A stretch of 63,634 nucleotides of DNA from Proteobacteria bacterium UBA6921 (GTDB taxonomy: Bacteria > Pseudomonadota > Gammaproteobacteria > SG8-11), in NCBI GenBank assembly GCA_002450895.1, contig DKAR01000036.1, forward strand, positions 236 to 63,869. Direction: 5' to 3'. How positions within the stretch are numbered: position 1 is the first letter of the stretch; every line of letters begins with the position of its first letter. The notes under the pieces were generated by a model. The model saw nothing but the letters and a program-made list of their open reading frames with translations, did not search any database and was not told where the DNA came from. Below, in pieces: positions 7,231 through 15,772 of this stretch. Both the position numbers and the translations under genes were made by a program.

Positions 7231-9558
7231 GTGATCCATTTTCATGCCACAAGGATGTCCTGCGCACAGCGAGAAAATCACTCAAAGTCTTTGGTTATTA
7301 TGGTCTTATTGTTCTTTTTGGGGGTTCGCCCGGCGCTGGCGCAATCCCTCATATATATAGGTGTAACGCCGGTCACGGATCCGACGGGCATTTTGGTTAG
7401 CGAAAATCGTGCATCCGTCTACGTTTTGCGGGCTGGGGCGGATGCCATCGATACGTTGCCACGCGATTCGGTCACAGGGGTCTGGGGCGCGCCTCGAACA
7501 ATTGATCGCGAGTCGTCCGGAATCAGCAATCTGCGCAGTCCGTGGAAAATGGCCCTCAGTCCGGACCAGTCGAAACTATATGTCGTCTGTCGTGGCAGTC
7601 TTACCGATGCGACGAATCCGGATGCTTTATTGGTATTCGATCGTGATATTTCCAGCGGTGCGCTTGTGTATCGCGAATCGCACATCAACGGAGTGGCAGG
7701 TGTGTCCGGCATCGGCTTGCCGTCGTCAGTGACAGTAAGTCCCGACGGCACCCATGTTTACGTGACGAGTCAATCTGAGAATGCTGTCGCCCTGTTTGTG
7801 CAGAGTAACAATGGCGGTTTGCAATTTGTTGAGAGCTACAAACAAGGATCCGCGGGAATCAACGCACTGGATCAGCCGTTGAGTGCCCAGGTCAGCCCTG
7901 ACGGAAAACATCTTTACGTCGGCGCGCAGAACTCGAAATCGATTGCAAGATTTTCCCGCGATTCAATATCAGGCAAGCTGACATGGCTTGGTGCCCTCGT
8001 CGACAACAGTAGCGCGAGTTTCGCACTGGCGAAGCCGTTGGCAATTTCGGAAAGCCAGGACGGTCGATTTGTTTATGTCGCCAGTGAATCGGACGGTGCG
8101 GTTTCCGTTTTCGTCAGAGACACAATGACGGGAGATTTGACGCCACGCCAACGGATAAAGCAGGGCGACACCGGTGTCGATCACCTCGACCACGTTACAT
8201 CGATTGTATTGAGCGCCGACGAAACCCGACTTTTTGCAGTAAGCCCGACCGCGAACACATTGAGCGTGTTCACGCGGAATCCGACAACCGGGGAGCTCAT
8301 TCCTCTTGAGGCTCTGGTCGACGCAGGAAACGGCGGGGATTCTCTCGGAGGCGCCGTTGCCGTGACGCGTTCAGCCGATGGGCGATGGGTGGATGTCGCG
8401 GCAACATCGGACGACGCCATCAGCTCGTTCTCTGTGGGAGCCACGAATCTCCATCTTGCAGTCGATTCGCCGGCGGGAGCGCGGCTGGCCAACAAAACGC
8501 TGACGTTGTCGCTCACCGTCCAGAATGCGGCATCAAGCGGCACGGCGACGGGCGTGCGGTTGTTTGCGAATGTGCCGGACGAACTGAATGTCACGGACGT
8601 GCAGCCTGAGAGCGGAAGTTGCTCAAAACGTCCCGCGATGATTGATTGCATGCTGAATACACTTGGCAGCGGTACGTCAACAACCGTGACGATCATCGCT
8701 CTGCCCACACAGAGTCTCGCGAGCGTGCTGCGCTTTTCAGTGGTCGCTGATCAGCACGACGAAATGATCAGCGATAACAATGTTGAGATGATCCTGGAAA
8801 TCGTCGATACCAACCACACACCGCAAGCAGTCGATGACAGCGTCGTCACAACAGTCAATCAGTCATTGGAGATTGATGTATTGGCCAATGATTCCGATCC
8901 CGATCCGAATGACGCATTGACGATCAAGAGTTTCAATTCAACCAGCGTCCAGGGGGGCTCTGTCGTTCGAAATGCAGCGGGCACGCTCACCTACACGCCG
9001 CCGTCGGGGTTCAAGGGTCCGGATTCCTTCAACTACACGGTGAATGACGTCGAGGGGGCGACCGCATCGGCGCAAGTCAACATCTTCGTGAACTCCCCCC
9101 CGATCGCTGTCGACGACGTGTTTACTGTCTTGCCGGGTGCGCCGGCAACGTTGTTGGTGTTGTTGAATGACCACGATCCGGACATCAACGACCCGGTCTG
9201 GGTGGCCGATGTGGACGTTGTTTCAAGTGGCGGGAATTCCGTCACAGTCAGCCCGAATGGCGACGCGGTGAAATATTTCGCCGCGCGTGATTTTCTGGGT
9301 ACTGACGACTTTACCTATACGCTGACTGATTCTCACGGTGCGCTGGTGACGGCCCATGTCACGGTAAAGGTGGTTGCAAGCCTTGCCGCCGCGCAGGATG
9401 ACGGCACACAGGCGACAGCGACGAAAAAGAAGAAACACAGTGGTGCGTTCGATCCTTTGTGGTTGATCGCATTGATGGCTTTGACGTGGAAGCGACGACG
9501 CTGTTTCGCATCACGTCAGGGCGGGCGCCGACATCTCGCTGTAATACTTCCATCATAA
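7231..9558 (+). CDS. Secreted beta-propeller protein with two cadherin/Big_9-like repeats and C-terminal sorting tail
   Basis: 775 residues, GTG start with AAGGAG nine bases upstream. A signal peptide (cleavage near PALAQS, about residue 38) is followed by a lactonase/YncE-like propeller (about 40-410) with recurring strands such as VSPDGTHVYV and VSPDGKHLYVG. Next come a DUF11-like beta domain (about 415-525) and two repeats starting near 532 and 625 (AVDDSVVTTVNQ, AVDDVFTVL) that carry the DVLANDSDPDPND-type calcium-binding signature. The tail GAFDPLWLIALMALTWKRRR (near 737-757) has the motif-helix-arginine layout of a protein-sorting signal. It is probably a cell-surface protein. It lies 46 bp before tpsB, probably in the same operon. 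The ligand or enzymatic activity is unknown. Confidence 0.75.
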   Translation: MIHFHATRMSCAQRENHSKSLVIMVLLFFLGVRPALAQSLIYIGVTPVTDPTGILVSENRASVYVLRAGADAIDTLPRDSVTGVWGAPRTIDRESSGISNLRSPWKMALSPDQSKLYVVCRGSLTDATNPDALLVFDRDISSGALVYRESHINGVAGVSGIGLPSSVTVSPDGTHVYVTSQSENAVALFVQSNNGGLQFVESYKQGSAGINALDQPLSAQVSPDGKHLYVGAQNSKSIARFSRDSISGKLTWLGALVDNSSASFALAKPLAISESQDGRFVYVASESDGAVSVFVRDTMTGDLTPRQRIKQGDTGVDHLDHVTSIVLSADETRLFAVSPTANTLSVFTRNPTTGELIPLEALVDAGNGGDSLGGAVAVTRSADGRWVDVAATSDDAISSFSVGATNLHLAVDSPAGARLANKTLTLSLTVQNAASSGTATGVRLFANVPDELNVTDVQPESGSCSKRPAMIDCMLNTLGSGTSTTVTIIALPTQSLASVLRFSVVADQHDEMISDNNVEMILEIVDTNHTPQAVDDSVVTTVNQSLEIDVLANDSDPDPNDALTIKSFNSTSVQGGSVVRNAAGTLTYTPPSGFKGPDSFNYTVNDVEGATASAQVNIFVNSPPIAVDDVFTVLPGAPATLLVLLNDHDPDINDPVWVADVDVVSSGGNSVTVSPNGDAVKYFAARDFLGTDDFTYTLTDSHGALVTAHVTVKVVASLAAAQDDGTQATATKKKKHSGAFDPLWLIALMALTWKRRRCFASRQGGRRHLAVILPS

Positions 9559-9604
9559 GGTTCGGCATTTTGCGGCGGGACAGCTCCCGCAGACAGGATT
9601 GTCT

Positions 9605-11284
9605 GTGCACAACCGGATACTTGTGAACTTAATTCAGAAACATGATCAGGGCGTGATCGGTCAGCGCGCCCGGCATCGCACGGGCGCACTCTTTTCCGCG
9701 ACCGTCATTGTCTGCGCGTCTCTGACATTTTCTATCGCGGGCCAGGCGAATGGTGACGATGCGGTAAACACGCCCGCCGTACCCGCCGGCGAGGCCCGTT
9801 TCGAGGTTTCCGAATTTCGAGTTATTGGCAACACGCTTTTGGATGTCATCGATGTCGAAAGCGTGTTGATGAGGTTTTTGGGCCCTGGAAAGACCGGAGC
9901 GGACGTTGACGCGGCGCGGCAAGTGCTGGAACAACGCTACCGCGAGGCGGGATATCCCACCGTGCTGGTCAATGTGCCCGAGCAGGCGGTCACCGAGGGC
10001 GTGGTGCGCCTTCAGGTCGTCGAAGGAAAAGTAGAACGATTGTCGATTAAAGGCTCGAAGTACTATTCGCTTTCACTCATCAAGAAACAGGTCCCGGGCC
10101 TTGCCGAAGGCGCGATCCTTTATCTTCCCGAAGTACAACGGCAAATGAGTCAGGTCAATGCGGCGTCCGGTGATCGAACCGTGACACCCGTACTCCGCCC
10201 CGGAAAAACGCCAGGAACGGTCGAGGCAGAACTGCGTGTCACAGAAACGTTCCCGCTGCACGGAGATCTCGAACTCAACAACCGCTACAGTGGCGATACG
10301 AGCAAATCACGCCTGAGCGCGGGACTGCGCTATGACAATCTCTGGCAGAGTGCGCACAGCCTCGCTGTGAATTACCAGACCGCGCCGGAGGAGCCCAAGG
10401 AATCCACCGTGTGGTCCGGGACCTACCTGGCGCGTTTTACGACAACCGAGAATGTTCTGGTCGTTTATGGCGTTCAGTCCGACAGTGAAACCGCCGCCGT
10501 GGGCGATCTCAACGTGATTGGTAAGGGCCGCATAATGGGTGTCCGCGGCATTTTACCTCTTGTACCTCCGGAGCATGGGACTCGGACAATAACGCTCGGG
10601 CTCGATTACAAGGATTTTGACGAAACGATTACTGTCCAGGGTTCTGACACGCTCAACACGCCGATTACTTATGTAAGCTGGTTGGCACAATACGGCGGCG
10701 GCGAGCGGACGGAAGACTCGAGCCTGCAGTGGTCGCTGGGAGCTGTCGTTGGAATTCGTGGCATTGAGAACTCGAACCAGGAATTCGCCAACAAGCGCTA
10801 CAACGCGAAAGCGAATTTTCTGATATTGAAATCGGACCTCGACTATCAAACAAAAAATATTCAGTCGTCAACGCTCCGATGGCATGTGGCTGCACAGCTG
10901 TGCGACGCGCCCCTGATCAGCAACGAACAGTTCTTTGCCGGCGGCGCGGACTCGGTGCGCGGATACAAGGAGTCGCAAGCGCCGGGTGATTACGGTGCCG
11001 TGATGAATATTGAATGGTCAACGCCTTCCTATGCCGCCGCAGTGAGCGAGCAGGTTCGCGATCTTCGCGCTCTGTTCTTCATTGACGCGGCGTCACTTCG
11101 GCTTCGCGACGCGCTCCCCGGACAAGATCGGAGTACCGAACTCTATTCCACCGGTATTGGCCTGCGTACCAGCGCGTGGTCAACGCTATCCCTCGATGTC
11201 GATCTCGCCATGGCACTGAAAGAATTTGGTGACACAGACAAGAATGAGTGGCGCGTCCACGGGCGACTTTCCTACTCGTTCTAA
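9605..11284 (+). CDS. Two-partner secretion outer-membrane transporter (TpsB, ShlB/FhaC family)
   Basis: Omp85-superfamily pore that exports a TpsA exoprotein. I chose the GTG at 9605 (AGG eight bases upstream) over the TTG at 9599. A long signal region ends near SIAGQANG. Two POTRA-like domains follow (about residues 60-200: FEVSEFRVIGNTLLD, then VERLSIKGSKYYS). A beta-barrel runs from about residue 210 to the final Phe, with the diagnostic L6 loop motif GGADSVRGY near residue 444. The length of 559 residues is normal. It lacks an adjacent tpsA; the only TPS-domain protein in the window is encoded at 18388-28818, and both are preceded by PhoB-box-like promoters, so they are probably partners. 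Confidence 0.92.
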   Translation: MHNRILVNLIQKHDQGVIGQRARHRTGALFSATVIVCASLTFSIAGQANGDDAVNTPAVPAGEARFEVSEFRVIGNTLLDVIDVESVLMRFLGPGKTGADVDAARQVLEQRYREAGYPTVLVNVPEQAVTEGVVRLQVVEGKVERLSIKGSKYYSLSLIKKQVPGLAEGAILYLPEVQRQMSQVNAASGDRTVTPVLRPGKTPGTVEAELRVTETFPLHGDLELNNRYSGDTSKSRLSAGLRYDNLWQSAHSLAVNYQTAPEEPKESTVWSGTYLARFTTTENVLVVYGVQSDSETAAVGDLNVIGKGRIMGVRGILPLVPPEHGTRTITLGLDYKDFDETITVQGSDTLNTPITYVSWLAQYGGGERTEDSSLQWSLGAVVGIRGIENSNQEFANKRYNAKANFLILKSDLDYQTKNIQSSTLRWHVAAQLCDAPLISNEQFFAGGADSVRGYKESQAPGDYGAVMNIEWSTPSYAAAVSEQVRDLRALFFIDAASLRLRDALPGQDRSTELYSTGIGLRTSAWSTLSLDVDLAMALKEFGDTDKNEWRVHGRLSYSF

Positions 11285-11294
11285 CCTCGGAATT

Positions 11295-11354
11295 GAAAGT
11301 AAGGCCTGAAATGCTGTGCACGGTGCGGCATTTCTTGCGACGTGCTTACTTTTC
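11295..11354. terminator. Structured 3' end after tpsB; start of a 459-bp gene-free stretch
   Basis: Two nested stems follow the tpsB stop: GAAAGTAAG (11295-11303) against CTTACTTTTC (11345-11354), and GAAATGC (11308-11314) against GCATTTC (11328-11334). There is no T run, so it is a 3'-end or attenuator structure rather than a classical terminator. In the rest of 11285-11743 I see only the candidate PhoB promoter at 11547-11580 and a leader of about 157 nt for the next gene. Confidence 0.4.
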
Positions 11355-11546
11355 AAATCATGGTTTTCAAAACACACGTTCCGATCGGGCGCGGTTCTGT
11401 CGTGTGCGTACGTGAAAACTCGGGCGACGTGACATGTCATCGAATCAAACGTAATACATTTGAATTTCGTTGTTAATTCAACTCGAAATTCATTCGCATC
11501 CCGCCTGTATTTCTTGAAACAAAAGGTTCAAGAGAAATTCAAGCGA

Positions 11547-11580
11547 GAGTCACTCCGTCGTCACACACGCCGCGTGTAAT
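11547..11580 (+). promoter_or_regulatory. Candidate PhoB box for the PEP-CTERM gene at 11744
   Basis: GAGTCAC-TCCG-TCGTCAC (11547-11564) keeps the GTCAC core twice at the 11-bp period. TGTAAT (11575-11580, one mismatch to TATAAT) starts exactly 10 bp later. Each unit matches 5 of 7 consensus positions. The leader to 11744 would be about 157 nt. Confidence 0.5.
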
Positions 11581-11743
11581 AGCGCCCGTTGCTCGGATTG
11601 GGGCGAGAGTGAGTTAGCAATCTCAAAGCCGACGCAATGCCGGATGACTCCGTGCCTCGTCTTTTTCATACATCTCTGCAGAAGGTGTACGGCGGGCGGA
11701 GCAGGGTCGAAGAGGAATCAACGAAACACAAAATGAGGATCCT

Positions 11744-12595
11744 ATGAAAGTTTCGAAACTTGGTTTGAAGCAGAAGATGCTGGTTGCTGCCGTTGCAATG
11801 GCCGCGACGGGTGCAGCGCACGCGATCGATCAAACAAACAATGCCCCTTATGGTAGCGAACTTGTATTCAGCATTTGGGACCCGACCGTCGGTCAGGAAG
11901 CGTCCTTCACGCTTGGCCTGAACGTCGATCTGAATACCTTCTCATCCTCGGTTGCTACCGCTCCCGGCTACTCGGTGAATTTTGGAAACATTTTTTCTGA
12001 CGCCGGTTTCCAGCAGTTTCTGGGGGCCGCAAGTCTGAACGGCGCGAACGACCTCAATTCGCTGCGTTGGAACATTGGCGCCGCCAACACGATTTTGTCA
12101 TTCAACGAAGTCATGGGATTCACCCATGGGCCAGCGGGTCCGCTCAATGATGTAACGAACGCCGAAGTCATTCAGGCGTCTGGTGGCGCCGCCAATTTCT
12201 TCAGCAATTTTGGTTCGGGTAACTCCGGTGGTATCGACGGAACCGGTCCGAAATACGCTGGCAATCCTGTCAACTGGGGCGAAACGATGGTTGGCGGCAT
12301 TTTCCAGGGCACCGCTGGTAGCGTTGGCGACAGTCTCGGATTTTACGTCTTCACGAATAATCAAGAGAGCAGCGGAACGTTCGATGAACAGGCGCTTGCC
12401 GATGGCGGTGCCTATCAAAACCAATACGGTTTCGGCGCGTTCACGCTTAGCGCGAACGGTCAGCTGACGTACTCGATCGCCGATGCTCCGACGAATCCCC
12501 CACCGGTCCCGGTTCCGGCCGCTGTTTGGCTGCTCGGTTCCGCGATGGTTGGTTTGGTCGGCGTCGCACGTCGTCGCGAAAGCGAAAAGGCCTAA
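11744..12595 (+). CDS. PEP-CTERM-type exosortase substrate, surface protein
   Basis: 283 residues. A signal peptide (MKVSKLGLKQKMLVAAVAMA..., cleavage near AHA, residue 27) precedes a Gly/Asn/Ser-rich, Cys-free body. The C-terminal tail is VPVPAAVWLLGSAMVGLVGV followed by ARRR, a VPxP variant of the PEP-CTERM signal that exosortases recognise for removal and surface anchoring. GAGGAT lies just before the ATG. The function of the body is not recognisable. An exosortase gene lies 16 kb downstream in the window, but variant tails of this kind usually belong to an XrtA-type enzyme that I do not see here. Confidence 0.8.
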   Translation: MKVSKLGLKQKMLVAAVAMAATGAAHAIDQTNNAPYGSELVFSIWDPTVGQEASFTLGLNVDLNTFSSSVATAPGYSVNFGNIFSDAGFQQFLGAASLNGANDLNSLRWNIGAANTILSFNEVMGFTHGPAGPLNDVTNAEVIQASGGAANFFSNFGSGNSGGIDGTGPKYAGNPVNWGETMVGGIFQGTAGSVGDSLGFYVFTNNQESSGTFDEQALADGGAYQNQYGFGAFTLSANGQLTYSIADAPTNPPPVPVPAAVWLLGSAMVGLVGVARRRESEKA

Positions 12596-12609
12596 CCCTT
12601 TTGGCCGTT

Positions 12610-12648
12610 GCGGTCGCGGTGAATCGGAATCGTCGACGCCGCGACCGC
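12610..12648 (+). terminator. 10-bp inverted repeat between the PEP-CTERM gene and the binding-protein-like gene
   Basis: GCGGTCGCGG (12610-12619) pairs perfectly with CCGCGACCGC (12639-12648) around a 19-base loop. No T run follows. It may attenuate read-through into the gene at 12747, which has no clear promoter of its own. Confidence 0.4.
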
Positions 12649-12746
12649 CTTCACGAAGCAAAGATTTGTTGCCTTTCGCAACGTGAATGTCGGTTGGAAT
12701 TTCGAAGTTGAAGAGTCATCCAACAATCTTGAAACAGGAGTCCATC

Positions 12747-14246
12747 ATGAAATTGAAATCTATCGTCACCGCGACGGCGTCCGCCGTTGCCCTGTTGGCC
12801 GCCGGTCAAGCCGCCGCTGTCAACGTTGAACCATGGCAAATCACCGGCGCAGAAACCTACACGCTGCTCCTGGGCGGCGCGACCGCGCAGGACAAGGGTA
12901 TTGTTCTGCTGATGCGTCGTCTGTGCGCTGCTGGAACGATGACGCAAGTCGCCGGCAACAAGACCAACGTGTTCTTCTGCGATGCGAATGGTGTCGACAG
13001 CCTGCCGATTGCAGCCGGTACGCGTCTGGTGCTGTACAAAAACTCCAGCTCTGGTTCGAGCAGTGGCGTGAATCCGGTGGCCAACTCCACCACGATTCCG
13101 TTCATCAACCTGGCTTCGCTGACGCAAGCGCAGTACACCGACGGCGTGACCTGCCCGATTAGCAACATTGCAGCTACCCCGGACTTCGCGGACGTGAAGG
13201 TGTACAACTGCGGTAACAACGTCGGCGTCGTCAACTCAGTTCCGAACGGCGGTCTGTCGGACGTCGAGCCGCCGCTGCTCGGTTATGTCAAGACCACCGC
13301 ACCGACCAACAACGAACTGCTTTCACAGGCAGGACCGCAAGTAGTTTTCGGCGTTCCGGTTTCGCTGAACTTCTACCGCGCGTTGCAGGCTGCTCAAGGC
13401 AAGGCTTTGGACGATACCGAAGCGAACATGCCAAGTCTGACCAAGGCTCAAATCACGGGAATCTGGACCGGCGGCATTCCGTCTCCGATCTTTTTCTCTG
13501 ACATCACCGGCACCAAGTTGGCCGCCGCTTCGTTTGAACGTTGCCGTCGCAAAAACGGCTCGGGCACATTGGCTTCTACGCGCGCCTATTTCACTGCGGA
13601 AGGTTGCTCGATCTATCCGACCAAGTTGATGTCACCCGGTAATGACGGCGATGCAACTGCGCCGGCGCTTCCCGCTGGCGTTGTTGCTGAATACGGCGGA
13701 ACGACGGGTGTTCTCGGTTGCTTGAATGCATCGAATGCCGGCGGCAAATACGGCATTGGCATGGCGAGCATGGAGACTGTGCCCGGTAGCGCTTACACGT
13801 CTGATGCGGTGTGGGGCACGGATGCAGGCAACTGGCGTTATATCAAAGTCTCTGGTTACGCTCCGACGCTGTTGAACGTCGCGCAGTCCAAGTATGACTT
13901 CGTGATGGAAGCGAGCTGGAACTACCGCGGTGGCGCCAACACCACATCCGGTGGTCCGTTGGCCGGCGATGCCAAGACCTTCTTTGACAAGATGGTTGCT
14001 ACGAACAGCACGCAGCTCGTCATCAAGGAGCTGAACACGCAGTTCATCCATTCGTTCGGTCAGTCTGGCCTGATGGGCAAGCCGGGTACCCCGACAGCAC
14101 CTTCCGCCGCTCCGGCGGGTGTCCTGACGGCGGCCGAAGTCACCGCAAATCCGATCAGCACCTGGACGCGCGCCGTCGCCGGCACGCCGAACTCGTGCAA
14201 CCCGATCTCGGTGACCAAGGAAACCGGCCTCGACATGCTGCAGTAA
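12747..14246 (+). CDS. Secreted periplasmic-binding-protein-like (PstS-superfamily-like) protein
   Basis: 499 residues, start at the ATG at 12747 (ACAGGAG upstream). The signal peptide is about residues 1-24 (ending GQAAA). The body resembles the type-2 periplasmic binding fold only in patches. Near residue 230, PSLTKAQITGIWTGG matches the LTxxQIxxIFxGxI segment of PstS-like proteins, and several Cys pairs suggest disulfides. At 499 residues it is much longer than PstS (327 here), and no permease or ATPase gene adjoins it. It could be a scavenging binding protein, a surface protein or a pilus-associated relative. Its location behind a possible Pho promoter fits phosphate stress. Confidence is high for the gene and low for the family. 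Confidence 0.6.
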   Translation: MKLKSIVTATASAVALLAAGQAAAVNVEPWQITGAETYTLLLGGATAQDKGIVLLMRRLCAAGTMTQVAGNKTNVFFCDANGVDSLPIAAGTRLVLYKNSSSGSSSGVNPVANSTTIPFINLASLTQAQYTDGVTCPISNIAATPDFADVKVYNCGNNVGVVNSVPNGGLSDVEPPLLGYVKTTAPTNNELLSQAGPQVVFGVPVSLNFYRALQAAQGKALDDTEANMPSLTKAQITGIWTGGIPSPIFFSDITGTKLAAASFERCRRKNGSGTLASTRAYFTAEGCSIYPTKLMSPGNDGDATAPALPAGVVAEYGGTTGVLGCLNASNAGGKYGIGMASMETVPGSAYTSDAVWGTDAGNWRYIKVSGYAPTLLNVAQSKYDFVMEASWNYRGGANTTSGGPLAGDAKTFFDKMVATNSTQLVIKELNTQFIHSFGQSGLMGKPGTPTAPSAAPAGVLTAAEVTANPISTWTRAVAGTPNSCNPISVTKETGLDMLQ

Positions 14247-14270
14247 TCATGTCGCAATCGCTGTAACTCG

Positions 14271-14346
14271 CCCGGCGGCGCAGGTTGCCGCCGGGTCCTG
14301 CCAGAAAATAAATGCGGGCCCCGATCTGGGGCCCGCTTCTTTTTTT
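14271..14346 (+). terminator. Double hairpin with rho-independent terminator
   Basis: A first stem, CCCGGCGGC/GCCGCCGGG, spans 14271-14295. A second, stronger stem, GCGGGCCCC (14314-14322)/GGGGCCCGC (14328-14336), is followed by TTCTTTTTTT. This is a strong plus-strand terminator closing the transcript that begins before 11744. Confidence 0.9.
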
Positions 14347-14495
14347 CGCCATGCCGAGGTGGCAGGGTGGACTTCTGCGGGCGGTATTTACTCGTCGAAA
14401 GTCCCTTTCCGACTGTCTCCGCGTGCGCCTAACGCGTATCATTCGGACTGGCCCTTTATTGAGCCGGGTCATCGTTAAATTGCGGGTAATTCTTT

Positions 14496-15185
14496 ATGAG
14501 CCATTCAATGTCACACCGGTTGTTGTCAGAAGCCTTTGGAACGTTTTGGATTGTATTCGCGGGTACCGGAGCCGTGATTGTCAGCAGCGCGACCGGCGCT
14601 TTTCCCCACCTGGGCGTTGCGATTGTGTTTGGTTTGGTTGTGTTTGTGATGATCTCTGCGCTCGGCGATGTGTCCGGCGCGCATTTCAATCCGGCGGTCA
14701 CGATTGGTTTCTATCTCGCAAAACGCTTCCCGGGTCGCGGCGTAGCGCCGTACGTATTGAGTCAGTGCGCAGGGGCACTATTGGCGAGCCTCGTTCTGCA
14801 TCTGTTGTTTCCGTTCAACGAGACGCTCGGCGCAACCAATCCGGCCGGAACTTTTCTTCAGTCGTGGATTTTGGAGTTGATCCTGACGTTGGGACTGATG
14901 TTTGTCATCTTGAGTGTATCGACCGGTGCCAGTGAAAAAGGCATTACCGCCGGATTGGCCATCGGCGGGTTGATTGGTCTCGAAGCGCTTTTTGCGGGTC
15001 CGATCAGCGGCGCGTCGATGAACCCGGCACGGTCGCTGGGGCCTGCGCTGGTTTCGGGGCATCTCGAAAATATTCTTTTGTATCTGTCTGCACCGGTCGT
15101 CGGTGCGGCACTCGCCGTCTTGATGTGTGTATGCACCCGCGATAAAGACTGTTGCTCAAGTCGCGCGATGGAGAATTTTTCATGA
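14496..15185 (+). CDS. MIP-family channel (aquaporin/AqpS-like), likely arsenite exit channel
   Basis: 229 residues with six predicted membrane segments and the two half-helix motifs of aquaporins: NPA at 65-67 (GAHFNPAVTIGFYLA) and NPAR at 176-179 (GASMNPARSLGPAL). The next gene, encoding an arsenate reductase, overlaps its stop codon in an ATGA arrangement. In Sinorhizobium meliloti the same pairing (AqpS + ArsC) detoxifies arsenate: ArsC makes arsenite, which leaves down its gradient through the channel. I infer that role here. No ArsR repressor gene lies next to it. Water or small-solute transport is the alternative. The weak ribosome-binding site makes the ATG at 14508 a second possible start. 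Confidence 0.85.
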   Translation: MSHSMSHRLLSEAFGTFWIVFAGTGAVIVSSATGAFPHLGVAIVFGLVVFVMISALGDVSGAHFNPAVTIGFYLAKRFPGRGVAPYVLSQCAGALLASLVLHLLFPFNETLGATNPAGTFLQSWILELILTLGLMFVILSVSTGASEKGITAGLAIGGLIGLEALFAGPISGASMNPARSLGPALVSGHLENILLYLSAPVVGAALAVLMCVCTRDKDCCSSRAMENFS

Positions 15186-15601
15186 GCGATTCGGTCAAGC
15201 GCGTGTTGTTCGTTTGCGTCGAAAACTCCAATCGCAGCCAGATGGCGCAAGCGTTTGCGCGGTTGCTCGGTGGCGCTGCGGTGGAAGCCTACAGCGCCGG
15301 TTCAAAACCGTCGGGGGTGATCAATCCAAAGGCCATCGCCGCCATGAAGGAATTGGGTTACGACCTGACATCCCACCAATCCAAGTCACTGGACGACTTG
15401 CCCAACGTCGAATTCGATTTTGTCGCTACGATGGGATGCGGAGACAATTGCCCTTACGTCAAGGCGCGCACGCGGACGGACTGGGCGTTGCCGGATCCCA
15501 AACACATGGGCCCCGAAGAGTACCGCCTTGTACGGGACGACATTCGCGATCGCGTCGCAACGATGTTGCGCAAACTGGGTGTTCCGGTTGCTGAGTACTA
15601 A
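15182..15601 (+). CDS. arsC: Thioredoxin-coupled arsenate reductase ArsC (low-molecular-weight phosphatase fold)
   Basis: Reduces arsenate, an analogue that enters through phosphate transporters, to arsenite. 139 residues. The P-loop C-x5-R is C12-VENSN-R18 (VLFVCVENSNRSQMAQ), the further redox cysteines are C87 and C91 (MGCGDNCPYV), and the general acid is D106 in WALPDP. This three-Cys pattern is that of the thioredoxin-dependent S. aureus pI258 class, not the glutaredoxin class. The ATG at 15182 overlaps the channel stop by ATGA, so the two are translationally coupled. Its position beside a Pst/Pho locus makes sense, because induction of Pst under phosphate starvation raises arsenate uptake. 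Confidence 0.93.
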   Translation: MSDSVKRVLFVCVENSNRSQMAQAFARLLGGAAVEAYSAGSKPSGVINPKAIAAMKELGYDLTSHQSKSLDDLPNVEFDFVATMGCGDNCPYVKARTRTDWALPDPKHMGPEEYRLVRDDIRDRVATMLRKLGVPVAEY

Positions 15602-15730
15602 AGCCGCGCATTGGGATTGAATGGCGGCCGGGAAATTTTACAGCGCGCCATTTCTTTGCGAATCCGTGGGGGCAATCTGAAAAAGAGATGTACTCGGCGC
15701 GAGACGGCGGGCGATTTCCGGACGTTCTGA

Positions 15731-15765
15731 ATAAAGACGCCCCCACGCAACGGCGCGGGGGCGTC
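15731..15765 (-). terminator. Rho-independent terminator of the metallophosphoesterase gene
   Basis: The arms GACGCCCCC (15736-15744) and GGGGGCGTC (15757-15765) pair. Read on the minus strand the hairpin is followed by TTTATT, which fits termination of the gene at 15773-16831. There is no T run on the plus side. Confidence 0.75.
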
Positions 15766-15772
15766 CTGTCGA

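Noticed and set aside
14430..14495. PhoB box before the aquaporin-arsC pair
   Set aside because: Only one GGTCAT-like unit is present; no second unit lies 11 bp away and no -10 follows at the right distance.
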